A DNA stretch of 64,000 nucleotides from Lentisphaerota bacterium (GTDB lineage: Bacteria > Verrucomicrobiota > Lentisphaeria > Victivallales > Victivallaceae). Position numbers and translations under genes: made by a program. The notes under the pieces are model-generated. The model ran no database searches and was not told where the DNA came from. It was given only the letters and a program-made list of their open reading frames with translations. The stretch is taken from assembly GCA_015061725.1 (NCBI GenBank), contig SUVX01000007.1, positions 1 through 64,000 of the forward strand. The letters run 5' to 3'. The stretch's first letter is position 1; each line of letters opens with the position of its first letter. Below are positions 24,505 to 33,945 of the stretch, one piece after another.

Positions 24505-27459
24505 ATGAAAAATTGTTTTGTATTGATCTGCCTGCTCTCTGCCGTATTTTTGTCAGCGGCGGAATTGAGTCTGCCTGCCCGGTTTACTGAATTTCATGCC
24601 GATCCCGGCGTGAAAGACCGTTACAGGACCGAAGCGGAGGTCAAACTGGAGGGAAAGTTTCTGGTTTTTACCGTCAAGTGTTTTCAACCCCGCAAAACAG
24701 TCAAGGCTGTTGCCAAACTGCATGACCGCGATGTTTATATGGATGACTGTGTCGAAATTTATATTGATACTGCGGGCAAAGGCAGAAATTATCAGCAGTA
24801 TATCATCAACAGTCTCGGCACATTGCAGGACTTGTGTTTCCGCCGGAAAAACTGGGATTCCGCAGGAAAGGCCGCCGGAAAAATTTTTGATGATCACTGG
24901 ATCGCCGTTTTGAAAGTGCCGCTGAGTGAACTTGCCGCGGATAATCCGGTTTCCGGAAAAGATGTTTGTGTCAATATCAATATCTGCCGCAGCGTTCAGG
25001 GTAAATATGGTGAATCTCTGCTGGCTGACGGCAGTTACGGTGCAACGCCCGGAAAATTCATCCCCATCCGTCTGAACGGCGTTTCTCCCGGATTGATGCG
25101 CCGGGAATATTTATCCATGCTCAAAAGCAAAAAAGTTGAAACTTCCAAAATAGAGAAACTTTCCGGTGCAAAGTTTTATGCAGCGGCAGAGGAGGCACTG
25201 GAAAAACAACTCCGCAAAGATCATAAATTCCTGCCCGACGGGGTCGCTTATTATTTTGCCACGGCAACCAATGTTCTGCCCAATCCTGAATTTAAATACA
25301 TGAACCGCCGGGGCGAACCTGCAAACTGGCTGAAAAAGGGCGAGGGAAAGGCGCAGTTGGTCAATGGTGTTCTGGAATTGAGTTCCGGCGGAAAAATGGA
25401 ACTGTGGCAGGCGAACAATCCTCTGATGGATAACAAACGCGTTTATGCATTGCGTGCCAGAATACGTCCAGTGTCGGGAAAGAGTTATTTCAAACTCAAC
25501 TTCACCGGCGTTGACCGGTCCATCAAAAGACTCGGTGCAGAAAAGAGCGTTAAAGAACTTACGACTCCCATCCTGAAAAATAACGGGATATGGCAGAATT
25601 TTGAATATCAGTTTGAATTGCCGGTTTCTGCGTTCAGGGTCGAGGCCGGTATCATTGTTGAAAACGGCAGTGTGCAGATCCGAAATGTTGAACTGGATAT
25701 GCTGGGCAAAGATTATGCGGAAATCATCATCAATCAACTGGGATATCATCCGAAAGGCTACAAAGATGCCATCGTTTGGAGCCGTCAAAAAGGATTGAAA
25801 CCACAATTTGAGATCCTGCAGAACAATAAAGTTGTTTATCGCGGCAAGGCTGTCAGAAAAGGTACTTTTTACAACCGGGAAGCATGGATCGCTGATTTTT
25901 CGGATTTCAGACGTGAGGGAACATATACTCTCCGCAGTAACGGTATGACGACACGCCCCTTTAAAATCAGCCGGAATATCTACATGGACGGTATGCGTTT
26001 TCTGCTCAACGGCTATTACTGTCAACGGCAGGGATTTGTCCAGAAAGGCTGGAAAAAGAAAGCCGATTATGCCGATGATGCCTACATCGTTTCAAGTAAA
26101 TACCGTCACAGCAGCAAAATTTATCTGCCTGACGGCAGAATCGATCCCAAATACATTCTCGGACATAAAGATCTTTCCGGCGGCTGGCGCGATGCCGGAG
26201 ACTGTTCCAAGCAGGGGTCCGACGGCGAGAGTATTTATATGCTCGGACGTATCCTGTACCGTCTGAATCCGCAATGGAATCTCCGCAAAGGAAAAATGGC
26301 CGATCTGCCGGATGAACTCTGGTGGGGCTGCAGCCGCTGGGTTGAAAAGTGTTTTATGCCCGACGGAACATTTCTTGATCCGACTGTCAACCAGACTCCC
26401 CGGAGTCCGTGGATCGGTATTGCGCCTGATGAAGTAACTGATGGTATCCCCGGAACTGCTGATGACCGGGTGGTTTTCGGAGAAGAAACCAAAGACGGAA
26501 AATTTACCGGTGATCTCGGTAATCAATGGCGTCATGAACACCCCATCGCTCTGGTCGGTATGGGCATGAAAAAGATCAATCCGGCAATCAGTGCCTCCTG
26601 TCTCCGGGTGATGGAAAAGTATTATCCGAACCATGTTCACCGCTACTTTAATGTCTGGAAACTTGACCGCAAAAAAATCTGGACCCGTCAGGAAATGACC
26701 CGCAGCGGTGCAAAACTTGCCTATACCGCCATTTACCTGCATCAACTGACCGGAAAAAAAGCCTATAAGGAAATGGCAGATAAAGTTATGGAAAAAATCA
26801 TCCATAATGCACTTGCCATGAACTATAAAACCTATGATAAAACTTCCTCATTCCATGCCACAGTCCACTATTTTAATGTGATGCTTGAATATGCAGAGTT
26901 TTATCCTGATTCTCATTTTTCCGGCAGACTGAAAAAGGCGATCGATACTTATGTCAGCAGGATGATACTGCCCGGATATGACCTTGAAGCACTGTTCCCC
27001 GCGTTCACCAGCTACCGACTCAACAAACATTACGGCAGGACTCTGCCGGAAAATGCAAAAGGCATTTTTTACTACAACAGTCTCTGCACGTTGACTCTGC
27101 TTCGGGCAGGGGAGATCCTCGGCAATCAGAAGTATGTTACTTTGGCTGAAAAGGTCATTCAGTTCTGGACCGGACGCAATCCGCAGAACATGTGTGAAAT
27201 TTCCGGAATGGGGTGGCGCTTCAGTGCGCTTCAGACCGGTTTGAGCAACTGTCCGGGGCATGAAGACGGCATTATTCCCGGTATTATGGCAAATGGATTC
27301 CGCATTCACTCCTTCATGCCGATGAGCGCCAAACCGTCAGCCGTCAAACCCGGCGGTATTGTCAACAACGCTTTCGGCGCAGAGGCGTGGATCGTGCCTA
27401 ATGGTATGCTGATGGGACTGATGGCCGATGTGGAACTTATCCTCCGGAGAACAAAATGA
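24505..27459 (+). CDS. Secreted glycoside hydrolase family 9 enzyme with N-terminal carbohydrate-binding domains
   Basis: 984 residues. Signal peptide to about residue 19. The N-terminal ~200 residues resemble a CBM9/DOMON-type domain (VYMDDCVEIYIDTAG). A second beta-sandwich follows (about 255-395), then an Ig-like domain that typically precedes GH9 (INQLGYHPKGYKDAIVW, about 410-500). The (alpha/alpha)6 catalytic domain shows GGWRDAGD near residues 558-566, where GH9 has its catalytic Asp pair, and GRNPQNMCE and FGAEAW near the C-terminus with the probable acid Glu. GH9 members cleave beta-1,4-glucans or related polymers; the substrate here is uncertain. It overlaps the next gene by 4 nt. 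Confidence 0.88.
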   Translation: MKNCFVLICLLSAVFLSAAELSLPARFTEFHADPGVKDRYRTEAEVKLEGKFLVFTVKCFQPRKTVKAVAKLHDRDVYMDDCVEIYIDTAGKGRNYQQYIINSLGTLQDLCFRRKNWDSAGKAAGKIFDDHWIAVLKVPLSELAADNPVSGKDVCVNINICRSVQGKYGESLLADGSYGATPGKFIPIRLNGVSPGLMRREYLSMLKSKKVETSKIEKLSGAKFYAAAEEALEKQLRKDHKFLPDGVAYYFATATNVLPNPEFKYMNRRGEPANWLKKGEGKAQLVNGVLELSSGGKMELWQANNPLMDNKRVYALRARIRPVSGKSYFKLNFTGVDRSIKRLGAEKSVKELTTPILKNNGIWQNFEYQFELPVSAFRVEAGIIVENGSVQIRNVELDMLGKDYAEIIINQLGYHPKGYKDAIVWSRQKGLKPQFEILQNNKVVYRGKAVRKGTFYNREAWIADFSDFRREGTYTLRSNGMTTRPFKISRNIYMDGMRFLLNGYYCQRQGFVQKGWKKKADYADDAYIVSSKYRHSSKIYLPDGRIDPKYILGHKDLSGGWRDAGDCSKQGSDGESIYMLGRILYRLNPQWNLRKGKMADLPDELWWGCSRWVEKCFMPDGTFLDPTVNQTPRSPWIGIAPDEVTDGIPGTADDRVVFGEETKDGKFTGDLGNQWRHEHPIALVGMGMKKINPAISASCLRVMEKYYPNHVHRYFNVWKLDRKKIWTRQEMTRSGAKLAYTAIYLHQLTGKKAYKEMADKVMEKIIHNALAMNYKTYDKTSSFHATVHYFNVMLEYAEFYPDSHFSGRLKKAIDTYVSRMILPGYDLEALFPAFTSYRLNKHYGRTLPENAKGIFYYNSLCTLTLLRAGEILGNQKYVTLAEKVIQFWTGRNPQNMCEISGMGWRFSALQTGLSNCPGHEDGIIPGIMANGFRIHSFMPMSAKPSAVKPGGIVNNAFGAEAWIVPNGMLMGLMADVELILRRTK

Positions 27460-28037
27460 TACTTAAAAAGTTTTTATTTCTGACCGGAGGAGTGATTCTG
27501 CCGCTTTTTGCCGCAGAGCCTGTCAATCTTTTCCCTCCGGGGAACTTTGAGGCAACCCCTGCTGTTCTCCGCAAAAATATCCGGAGTACCGGCGACGGAT
27601 GGGGCGTTTTTAAAGAAATGCCCGGACGGAATCACTGTGCTGAAATCCGGATCAAAAAAATCAGCAAACAGAAAGACGGTACTTCCGGAGTTGCTGCTGC
27701 CATGCGGATCACTGTTGCAGGATTGATCCCCCGTCAGGTATACCGCATCCGCTTTGATATTTCCGGAACGGCACCAAGTATGCTTTTTCTCATCCATGAA
27801 AAAGGCGGTCCGGATTTGAAATATGAGACTGTCAATAAACGGAAAAAGGGCGGTATCTCTCATGCCGTTCCTGTGGATTGGGGCGAATATATTATGGAGT
27901 TTTCTCCCCTGAAAAGCGGAATTTGCACGTTTGAATTTTCTCTCTGGCACAATACCAGATACGGAAAAATGTTTTATTCTCCGGGGGATTATGTGCTGAT
28001 TGATAATATCGCCATCAGCCCGGTCAACAAAAAATAA
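27456..28037 (+). CDS. Secreted beta-sandwich protein, carbohydrate-binding-like
   Basis: 193 residues with a signal peptide (LFLTGGVILPLFAA). The mature protein looks like a galactose-binding-type jelly roll: NLFPPGNFEATP at the start, a VYRIRFDISG strand in the middle and YVLIDNIAISPV at the end, a pattern shared with CBM4/9/22-like modules. No catalytic motif is seen. The ATGA overlap with the GH9 gene means coupled translation, so it probably works with that enzyme outside the cytoplasm. Confidence 0.68.
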   Translation: MILKKFLFLTGGVILPLFAAEPVNLFPPGNFEATPAVLRKNIRSTGDGWGVFKEMPGRNHCAEIRIKKISKQKDGTSGVAAAMRITVAGLIPRQVYRIRFDISGTAPSMLFLIHEKGGPDLKYETVNKRKKGGISHAVPVDWGEYIMEFSPLKSGICTFEFSLWHNTRYGKMFYSPGDYVLIDNIAISPVNKK

Positions 28038-28049
28038 GGAGTTTCTGTT

Positions 28050-28865
28050 ATGCGTTGGAATGAAATGACAGCTCAGGAAATTGTGGAAGCCCGCGATATC
28101 TGCGGCGGTGTCTGCATTGTTCCGATGGGGTGCATTGAACGTCACGGCAGTCATCTGCCTGTCGGCATCGATTATATGAAGGCATGGCATTTTGCAGACC
28201 GGGCGGCTGAATTGGAACCGGTCATGGTTTTTCCCGGCTGGTATCTGGGCAGTCTGAGTGACTGTACCTTCGCACCGGGAACGATCGCTTTTCCGCTGGA
28301 TCTCTGCGTTGAAGCTCTTGAACAGCTCTGTGCAGAAATTTCCCGCAACGGTTATAAAAAAATTCTGCTGCTCAATTCTCACGGTGGAAATGTTGCCATG
28401 ATCAACTACTTTTTGCAGAAGTTTTGTGAGAAGGACCGTGATTATATGGTCTATTTCCCGGAAAGTTTTTATATCGGCAAAAACGGTTCGGCTGCGATGA
28501 AAAAACTGGCGGAAGAAACCGATTCAAACAATGGACACGGCGGCGGCTACGAAACGGCAGTTTCACTGCATTTGTTCCCGCACTGTGTCAAAATGGACGC
28601 AATTCTTCCCCGCGAAGTAAGTATTTCCGGAAAACGCTGCGAAAAAATGCTTGAAGCCGGACTCAAAGTTCCAGCCTGGTGGTTCGCGGCTCACCCGCAT
28701 CATTACGCCGGTTATGGTAAAGATGCCACGGCTGAATATGGAAAAGAGATCTGCGATGCTTTTGCTCAGGATATTGCCGGATACGTCCGGGCGATCAAAG
28801 CGGATGATACCACGCTTGAGATTTACCGGGAATTCCGTGAAAAAACCCGTCATCCTGAATTGTAA
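28050..28865 (+). CDS. Creatininase-family amidohydrolase, copy 1
   Basis: 271 residues, the family's usual length. Metal-binding residues are visible: MGCIERHGSHLPVG near residue 26 (Glu, His), GSLSDCTFAPGTI, LLLNSHGGN near 108, and NGHGGGYETA near 155. Family members hydrolyse cyclic amides or amidines such as creatinine or formamidopyrimidines; in glycan loci their substrate is unknown. It starts 12 nt after the beta-sandwich gene. The next gene is a recent tandem duplicate. Confidence 0.88.
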   Translation: MRWNEMTAQEIVEARDICGGVCIVPMGCIERHGSHLPVGIDYMKAWHFADRAAELEPVMVFPGWYLGSLSDCTFAPGTIAFPLDLCVEALEQLCAEISRNGYKKILLLNSHGGNVAMINYFLQKFCEKDRDYMVYFPESFYIGKNGSAAMKKLAEETDSNNGHGGGYETAVSLHLFPHCVKMDAILPREVSISGKRCEKMLEAGLKVPAWWFAAHPHHYAGYGKDATAEYGKEICDAFAQDIAGYVRAIKADDTTLEIYREFREKTRHPEL

Positions 28866-28889
28866 TAAAAAAAACAGAGAGAGTATATT

Positions 28890-29705
28890 ATGCGATGGAA
28901 TGAAATGACAGCTCAGGAAATTGTGGAAGCCCGCGATATCTGCGGCGGTGTCTGCGTTGTTCCTATGGGGTGTATTGAACGTCACGGCAGCCATCTGCCG
29001 ACTGGTATGGATGTTATGCAGTCTTGGCACTTTGCGGATATGGCGGCACAGTTGGAACCGTTTATGGTTTTTCCCGGCTGGTATCTCGGAAGCCTGAGCG
29101 ACTGTACCTTTGCGCCGGGAACGATCGCTTTTCCGCTGGATCTTTGCGTTGAAGCTCTTGAACAGCTTTGTGCAGAAATTTCCCGCAACGGTTATAAAAA
29201 GATTCTGCTCATCAATTCCCATGGCGGAAATGGTCCGTTGATCGATTTTTTCATGCAGAGATTCTGTGAAAAGGACCGCGACTACATGGTCTACACCCAG
29301 GCCGGATTTTATATCGGAAAAAAATATGCCGCAGCAAGAAAAAAATTAGTGGAAGAAGCAAATTGCACCAATGGCCATGCCGGAGGACCGGAAACGGCGA
29401 TCGCCTCTTACCTTTTTCCGGAATGTATGAATAAAAGCATGATGTTGCCTCCTGAAACCGGCATCGCCGAAGAGCGTTGTCTGAGTATGCAGGAGGCGGG
29501 ATTGCGGGTCCCTGCCGGCTGGTTCGCCGCCCATCCCCACCACAGCGGCGGCTGGGGCGGAGAGGCGGATGCAGAACACGGAAGAGCCATCTGTGAGGGT
29601 GCAGCAGAAGATATTGCCGGATATGTCCGTGCAATCAAGGAGGATGACACATCTCTTGAGATCTTCCGGGAATTCCGTGAAAAAACCCGTCACCCGGAGT
29701 TGTGA
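28890..29705 (+). CDS. Creatininase-family amidohydrolase, copy 2
   Basis: 271 residues, the same length as copy 1 and nearly identical over the first ~110 residues, including long runs of identical DNA after the start codon. The metal-binding blocks are kept (GCIERHGSHLP, NSHGGNG, NGHAGGPETA). The paralogues diverge mainly from about residue 110 to 235, a pocket-containing half, which hints at different substrates. It ends 1 nt before the GH20 gene, so all are in one operon. Confidence 0.88.
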   Translation: MRWNEMTAQEIVEARDICGGVCVVPMGCIERHGSHLPTGMDVMQSWHFADMAAQLEPFMVFPGWYLGSLSDCTFAPGTIAFPLDLCVEALEQLCAEISRNGYKKILLINSHGGNGPLIDFFMQRFCEKDRDYMVYTQAGFYIGKKYAAARKKLVEEANCTNGHAGGPETAIASYLFPECMNKSMMLPPETGIAEERCLSMQEAGLRVPAGWFAAHPHHSGGWGGEADAEHGRAICEGAAEDIAGYVRAIKEDDTSLEIFREFREKTRHPEL

Positions 29706-29706
29706 T

Positions 29707-31098
29707 ATGACTGAGATACGCTGTCTTCATCTGGATATGAAATCTCTGTTCCCAACGGCAGAATATCTGCTCAAAACCGTGGAACAACTGGCGGAATTGG
29801 GATATACTCATTTGCTGTTTGAATTCGAGGATCTTTTTCCATTTGAGGCATTTCCGGAATTTGTCCGTCCTTATGCCTATTCAAAAGATGATTTCCGCAG
29901 GATTGATTTGAAGTGCAGAGAATTGGGATTAAAGATCATTCCTCTTCTTCAGAGTGCCGGACATCTGGATTATTTTCTCAAAGAAAAACCTTACCGGCAT
30001 TTGCAGGAAAACCACAATTCCTACCAGTGGTGTCTTTCGGATCCGGAATCTTTTGAGGTCTGGAAAACGATGGCAGGAGAAATTCTTGCTGTGTTTCCTG
30101 AGTGCGAATATTTCCATATCGGCGCAGACGAAGTCCATCTCAAGGACCCCTGTCCGCGCTGCAAGGGAAAAGATGCTTTTCAAATTTACGCCGGAAGAAT
30201 CCGTGAGTGTGTCCGGTTCATGGTTGAACACGGCAAAAAGGTTCTGATGTGGGATGACATGTTCCGCAATCATGATCTTGCTGTTGTCGGAGATCTCCTT
30301 GAATTTGCCACGCCTTGTGTCTGGCAATACAGGAAAATTGATGAAGCTGTTATCAAACGCTACGCTGACCGTCGCATCGCTTATTGGGGAGCATCAAGGA
30401 TTCAGACAAATGATGAAATATTCCGCGGTATGGGCAGGCAGTTTCTTATGCAGAAAAATGTGGACGACTGGGCGGATATCGAAGCAAAATATCCTTCTTG
30501 CGGACATATCGGTACTGTCTGGGGCAGGATACAAAGTCTTTATCCTATCAATACCACGCTTCCGCAGGCAATGTATATGGCGGCATATCAGACTCATACG
30601 CTGAAGTACGGAAAAATTACTGACCGCTGCAAGTTCAACAGAGAGTTTGCCGAATCTTTTTTCGGATTGCCGGAAATGGATATGGATACGCTCGTCCGGT
30701 GGTTCGGAATTGAACCGGAACCCGTCAGGGAGGAACTTGAAAAATTTTTAGGCAAGGCGCAGAAAAATAACGATATCCTTGAAATCTGGTACATGTTCAA
30801 TGAAATAGATGCTCTCTATGCCTATGTTGACTACTGTTTTGGACACAACAACGCTGCCAAACCCAAATTTTCCAGAGGTTTTGTCAATCAGGCTCAGATC
30901 AATAACTGGCTGGACGGCGTGCGTATAACCCGTGAACGGTCAGAAAAACTGATTGCGGAATTGAGAAAAGTTCTTCCGAAATATTTTCCCCGGGAGTCGC
31001 TGGAGGAGTTTATTGAAGAGCGTTTTTCATCCATGTTTGAACAAAATGAAGCCTGGGGAACTTTTCTTGCCGGAGTCAACTCCCGTCCGCACATTTGA
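29707..31098 (+). CDS. Glycoside hydrolase family 20-like (beta-N-acetylhexosaminidase)
   Basis: 463 residues from the ATG at 29707. Upstream in-frame codons overlap the creatininase gene and are not used. A TIM-barrel core carries YFHIGADEVHL near residues 137-146; the Asp-Glu pair is the GH20 catalytic pair for substrate-assisted cleavage of terminal beta-GlcNAc or GalNAc. KVLMWDDMF and the Trp of TPCVWQY also fit the pocket. No signal peptide and no N-terminal GH20b domain, so this is a short cytoplasmic form acting on imported oligosaccharides. Last gene of the glycan operon, and convergent with the reductase gene. Confidence 0.82.
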   Translation: MTEIRCLHLDMKSLFPTAEYLLKTVEQLAELGYTHLLFEFEDLFPFEAFPEFVRPYAYSKDDFRRIDLKCRELGLKIIPLLQSAGHLDYFLKEKPYRHLQENHNSYQWCLSDPESFEVWKTMAGEILAVFPECEYFHIGADEVHLKDPCPRCKGKDAFQIYAGRIRECVRFMVEHGKKVLMWDDMFRNHDLAVVGDLLEFATPCVWQYRKIDEAVIKRYADRRIAYWGASRIQTNDEIFRGMGRQFLMQKNVDDWADIEAKYPSCGHIGTVWGRIQSLYPINTTLPQAMYMAAYQTHTLKYGKITDRCKFNREFAESFFGLPEMDMDTLVRWFGIEPEPVREELEKFLGKAQKNNDILEIWYMFNEIDALYAYVDYCFGHNNAAKPKFSRGFVNQAQINNWLDGVRITRERSEKLIAELRKVLPKYFPRESLEEFIEERFSSMFEQNEAWGTFLAGVNSRPHI

Positions 31099-31114
31099 TG
31101 CGGAAGGCAGGCAG

Positions 31115-32251
31115 CTATTTTGCAAGATCTTCAGCAAAATTTTTCAGGATCTCCGGAATGGTGATCTGCTGGGGACAGACCTTTTGACAGTTTCCGCAGT
31201 TGATACAGGCAGAGGGACGCTTGTCTTCAGGGAGTTTTCCAATTACCATCTTTGCAATCCAACTGCCGCCGGAAACTTTGTGATCGTTGTATTGCGCCAG
31301 CAATCCCGGAATATCCAGCTGTGCGGGACACTTGTCCACGCAATAACGGCAGGCGGTGCAGGGAACGCCGAGAGTTCCCGTCAGTTTGTCGGCAACGGCA
31401 ACAACTTTGGCGCGTTCTTCATCAGAAAGAGGTTCCCCCTCTGAGAAAATACGGATGTTTTCCTCCAGCTGCTGCAAATTTCCCATACCCGAAAGTACCA
31501 CTTTCACCTGCGGTATGCTCTGAAGAAAACGGAAGGCTTTTTCAAGATAACTTGTTCCCGGACGGATACCGTCCAGTTCCTTTTTCATCTCTTCCGGCGG
31601 ATCGACCAGTTTGCCGCCGCGCAGAGGCTCCATCACCCAGACGGGAATGCCGTATTCGGCAAGGACGGCAACTTTGCGTTCAGCATCCTGCAAATGCCAG
31701 TCAAGGTAATTCAACTGAACCTGCCCGAACTCCATCAAGTCCCCGTAACGCTCCAGAAAACGCCGGAGCGTTTCAACCGAACAGTGACACGAAAAGCCCA
31801 GGTGACGGATCAACCCTTTTTTCTTCTGTTCGGCAAAGTAGGAAACAATGTGGTATTTTTCTTCATCCAGATAATACTCTATCGTGTTTTCGTTGACATT
31901 GTGCAGCAGATAAAAATCAAAGTATCCGCAGCTGCAGCGTTTCATCTGGGTTTCGAAAATATGCGGTACATCGGTCAACGCTTCGGGAACCATCGCCGGA
32001 TATTTGGTCGCAAGCAGATATTTTTCACGGGGATAGCGGGTGAGGTATTTCCCCGCGGCGATTTCGGAGTTCCCACCGTGATAAATCCATGCCGTATCAA
32101 AATAATTGATGCCGTTTGCAAGGGCAAAATCAATCATCTTTTCAAACCGGACTTCATCAATTTCAAGGCTTTTTTCATCCGTGCAGGGCAGACGCATCAT
32201 TCCCAGTCCGAGAGTGGAAACTTTTTCTCCGCAAAAATCAATGTAACGCAT
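31115..32251 (-). CDS. Aldo/keto reductase with C-terminal 4Fe-4S domain
   Basis: 378 residues, a paralogue of the protein at 1733-2989 but without a Tat leader, so cytoplasmic. The catalytic residues sit in GINYFDTAWIYHGG (Asp, Tyr), LLATKYP (Lys) and DFYLLHNVN (His). The C-terminal cysteine clusters are CTACRYCVDKCP and CINCGNCQKVCP. Such fused reductases probably take electrons from ferredoxin-like carriers; the substrate is unknown. It is transcribed towards the GH20 gene with only 16 nt between their stops. It may be the last gene of the corA operon (14-nt gap upstream). Confidence 0.88.
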   Translation of the reverse strand: MRYIDFCGEKVSTLGLGMMRLPCTDEKSLEIDEVRFEKMIDFALANGINYFDTAWIYHGGNSEIAAGKYLTRYPREKYLLATKYPAMVPEALTDVPHIFETQMKRCSCGYFDFYLLHNVNENTIEYYLDEEKYHIVSYFAEQKKKGLIRHLGFSCHCSVETLRRFLERYGDLMEFGQVQLNYLDWHLQDAERKVAVLAEYGIPVWVMEPLRGGKLVDPPEEMKKELDGIRPGTSYLEKAFRFLQSIPQVKVVLSGMGNLQQLEENIRIFSEGEPLSDEERAKVVAVADKLTGTLGVPCTACRYCVDKCPAQLDIPGLLAQYNDHKVSGGSWIAKMVIGKLPEDKRPSACINCGNCQKVCPQQITIPEILKNFAEDLAK

Positions 32252-32265
32252 ATATCCCCCCCGTT

Positions 32266-32760
32266 TTATTTTGTCTGACGGATCAGTTTTTTATCAAGCG
32301 GCGCCACATCGCTGCGCTCACAGCCCAGGGCAACAAGATAACAGAAAAGCTGAAATACGCCCCAGCAGGCGATGATCAGAATAAAGTGAAATGCCACTTT
32401 AAGCACTTCAAGACGGCAGACTCTTGCAATATAAAATCTCATGATTGCCCATGCCGCAGCAAGAGTCGTCAGCGCGCAGACAGCCAGTGTCGGACCTTCT
32501 CCGGCAAAGGTGAAATCCTGATGAAGTCCGAAAATCCAGCGGATCAAACCGAAAATTTCCAGAGGTATCCACCCCATCAGGAGCAGAAACCACATGACAA
32601 AGCCCTGGGGATTGGCTTTTGACAAATCGTAATCGGCGTTAACTGTTGCCATTGCCGTAAAGATAATGATCGCTCCCAGAAGCAAAGTTGCGATATCCAG
32701 CTTGCGGCAGTATTGCTTCTGTTTTCTTTCGCGGGAAGAAGATTTGACAGGACGTTTCAT
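32266..32760 (-). CDS. Small multi-pass membrane protein, unknown function
   Basis: 164 residues from the ATG at 32760, which has AAGGAGA eight nt upstream. A basic N-terminus (KRPVKSSSRERKQKQ) is followed by about four membrane helices, for example LLLGAIIIFTAMATV and FILIIACWGVFQLFCYLVAL. I do not recognise a family. It starts 5 nt after the corA stop, so it is in the same operon and may be linked to ion transport or membrane homeostasis. Confidence 0.75.
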   Translation of the reverse strand: MKRPVKSSSRERKQKQYCRKLDIATLLLGAIIIFTAMATVNADYDLSKANPQGFVMWFLLLMGWIPLEIFGLIRWIFGLHQDFTFAGEGPTLAVCALTTLAAAWAIMRFYIARVCRLEVLKVAFHFILIIACWGVFQLFCYLVALGCERSDVAPLDKKLIRQTK

Positions 32761-32765
32761 GACTT

Positions 32766-33704
32766 TTATCTCCTTGAAGAACCGATTCTGCGGACAAGCA
32801 GATAAGTGATATAGCCCAGAATCACCAACGCCAGAGTCAGCGCACTGTAAGCGTGAGGCCACCAGATACCGCTGGTCATCATGGTAAATTCGGACATACC
32901 GCCCAGACTGGTAATCACCATCAACGGCAGAAAAACCACGTTGATAATGGCAAGGTATTTCATGAAAATCGCCTGGTTGTTGCTGACGACTGAAATACGC
33001 GCGTTGGACATGCCTTCAAGAATTCCGGCATAGATGCTTGCCAGTTTATCGCACTGCTGGTTTTCAACGGTGATATCTTCAAGAAAGTCGATTTCCTCCT
33101 CATTGAAACCGATCCTTCCGGCATCGTTCCGCAGACGGCGCAGCAGAAGCAGATTGGAGTTCGTTGCTGAACCGTAATAGGTCAAACTTTTCATCAGAGA
33201 ATACATATTGACCAGTGATTTGTTGGTGACGGCAAATTCAATCTTGCTTTCAATTTCATCAGAGAGGTTGCGGATGATACGCAAATCCTGAAGAAAATGA
33301 TGTGTTGCGTGATGCAGAAGCCGCAGCAGCACACCCTGAATGGAATTTCCGCGCAGGGGCATTTTTCCGTGTTCAAAGAGGGGCATTGCTCCCGTCTGGA
33401 GAACGATCAGTCTGTCCTTGAACAGAAAGGCGCCGATACTGGAAACCTTGAACGCCATCTGTCCCTGAATTTGAACATTACCGGGACGTTTCATAATCAC
33501 GGCAATATGGTTGACTTCATATTCCACACGGCTTATTTCATCTTCGTCGAGAGCCGACATCAGTGTATGACTGTCGATACCGCACTCGTTGATGAGGTAA
33601 TCTTTTTCTTCTTCAGTGGGTTCAGAGTAAATCTGGATAAGCCCTGTTTCCTCTTCGGAGCAGGGGCGGACACGGCCATCCGCAAGCTTATAACATTTCA
33701 ACAT
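32766..33704 (-). CDS. corA: CorA-family divalent cation transporter
   Basis: 312 residues from the ATG at 33704, preceded by GGGAGG with good spacing. The acidic N-terminal cytoplasmic domain (EPTEEEKDYLINE, DEISRVEYE) leads through long helices to two C-terminal membrane helices. The pore-end signature, normally GMN, reads GMSEFTMM here, so the usual Asn is Ser. Such variants occur in the wider CorA/ZntB superfamily and could alter ion choice. A positively charged end (RRIGSSRR) follows the second helix. It is expressed from a promoter at 33946-33974 through a ~235-nt structured leader. Confidence 0.88.
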   Translation of the reverse strand: MLKCYKLADGRVRPCSEEETGLIQIYSEPTEEEKDYLINECGIDSHTLMSALDEDEISRVEYEVNHIAVIMKRPGNVQIQGQMAFKVSSIGAFLFKDRLIVLQTGAMPLFEHGKMPLRGNSIQGVLLRLLHHATHHFLQDLRIIRNLSDEIESKIEFAVTNKSLVNMYSLMKSLTYYGSATNSNLLLLRRLRNDAGRIGFNEEEIDFLEDITVENQQCDKLASIYAGILEGMSNARISVVSNNQAIFMKYLAIINVVFLPLMVITSLGGMSEFTMMTSGIWWPHAYSALTLALVILGYITYLLVRRIGSSRR

Positions 33705-33940
33705 GAAAAAATCCTCCCATAAAACGGCACCAATCCGCAACGAAGCCGGGGAGGAGGGCAGGAGTTGCCCAAAGCAGAAAAATATTTATTTTATCCCGCA
33801 GGAGTAAAAACAATATTTTCCGCCCCCGGCTTCGCACCATCGGGGAACAGCGTCATCTGTATTTGCAGTCATATTATTTTCACCGCCTGTGTTATTAAAA
33901 AAACAAAATAAATACGCCTGAAAAGCTCAGGCATCCAACT
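33705..33940 (-). promoter_or_regulatory. Long structured 5' leader of corA, possible attenuator
   Basis: About 235 nt between the predicted transcription start and corA. Near the 5' end a GCCTGA..TCAGGC-type hairpin (about 33915-33932) is followed by a T-rich stretch, like an early terminator. Further down, two 11-nt arms (33824-33834 and 33741-33751) are perfect complements and would close a ~95-nt stem-loop ending shortly before the ribosome site. A 28-codon ORF lies between. I could not match it to the M-box or another Mg-sensing riboswitch. Confidence 0.5.
33786..33872 (-). CDS. Possible 28-residue leader peptide upstream of corA
   Basis: ATG at 33872 to TAA at 33786, starting MTANTDDAVPRWCEAGGG and ending KYCFYSCGIK. 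It has three Cys and a Gly run. A weak AGGCGGTG site lies upstream. The right arm of the long leader stem overlaps its middle, so ribosome movement through it would melt that stem, as with leader peptides that control Mg transporter genes in enteric bacteria. Expression is unproven and it could be chance. Confidence 0.3.
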   Translation of the reverse strand: MTANTDDAVPRWCEAGGGKYCFYSCGIK

Positions 33941-33945
33941 TTGAC

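Noticed and set aside
29569-29706. 46-residue N-terminal extension of the GH20 gene
   Set aside because: It overlaps the creatininase gene in another frame; the ATG at 29707 directly after the upstream stop is the natural start.
33705-33940. M-box magnesium riboswitch
   Set aside because: I could not find the conserved M-box core blocks; only generic hairpins are visible, so it is listed as an unclassified leader.
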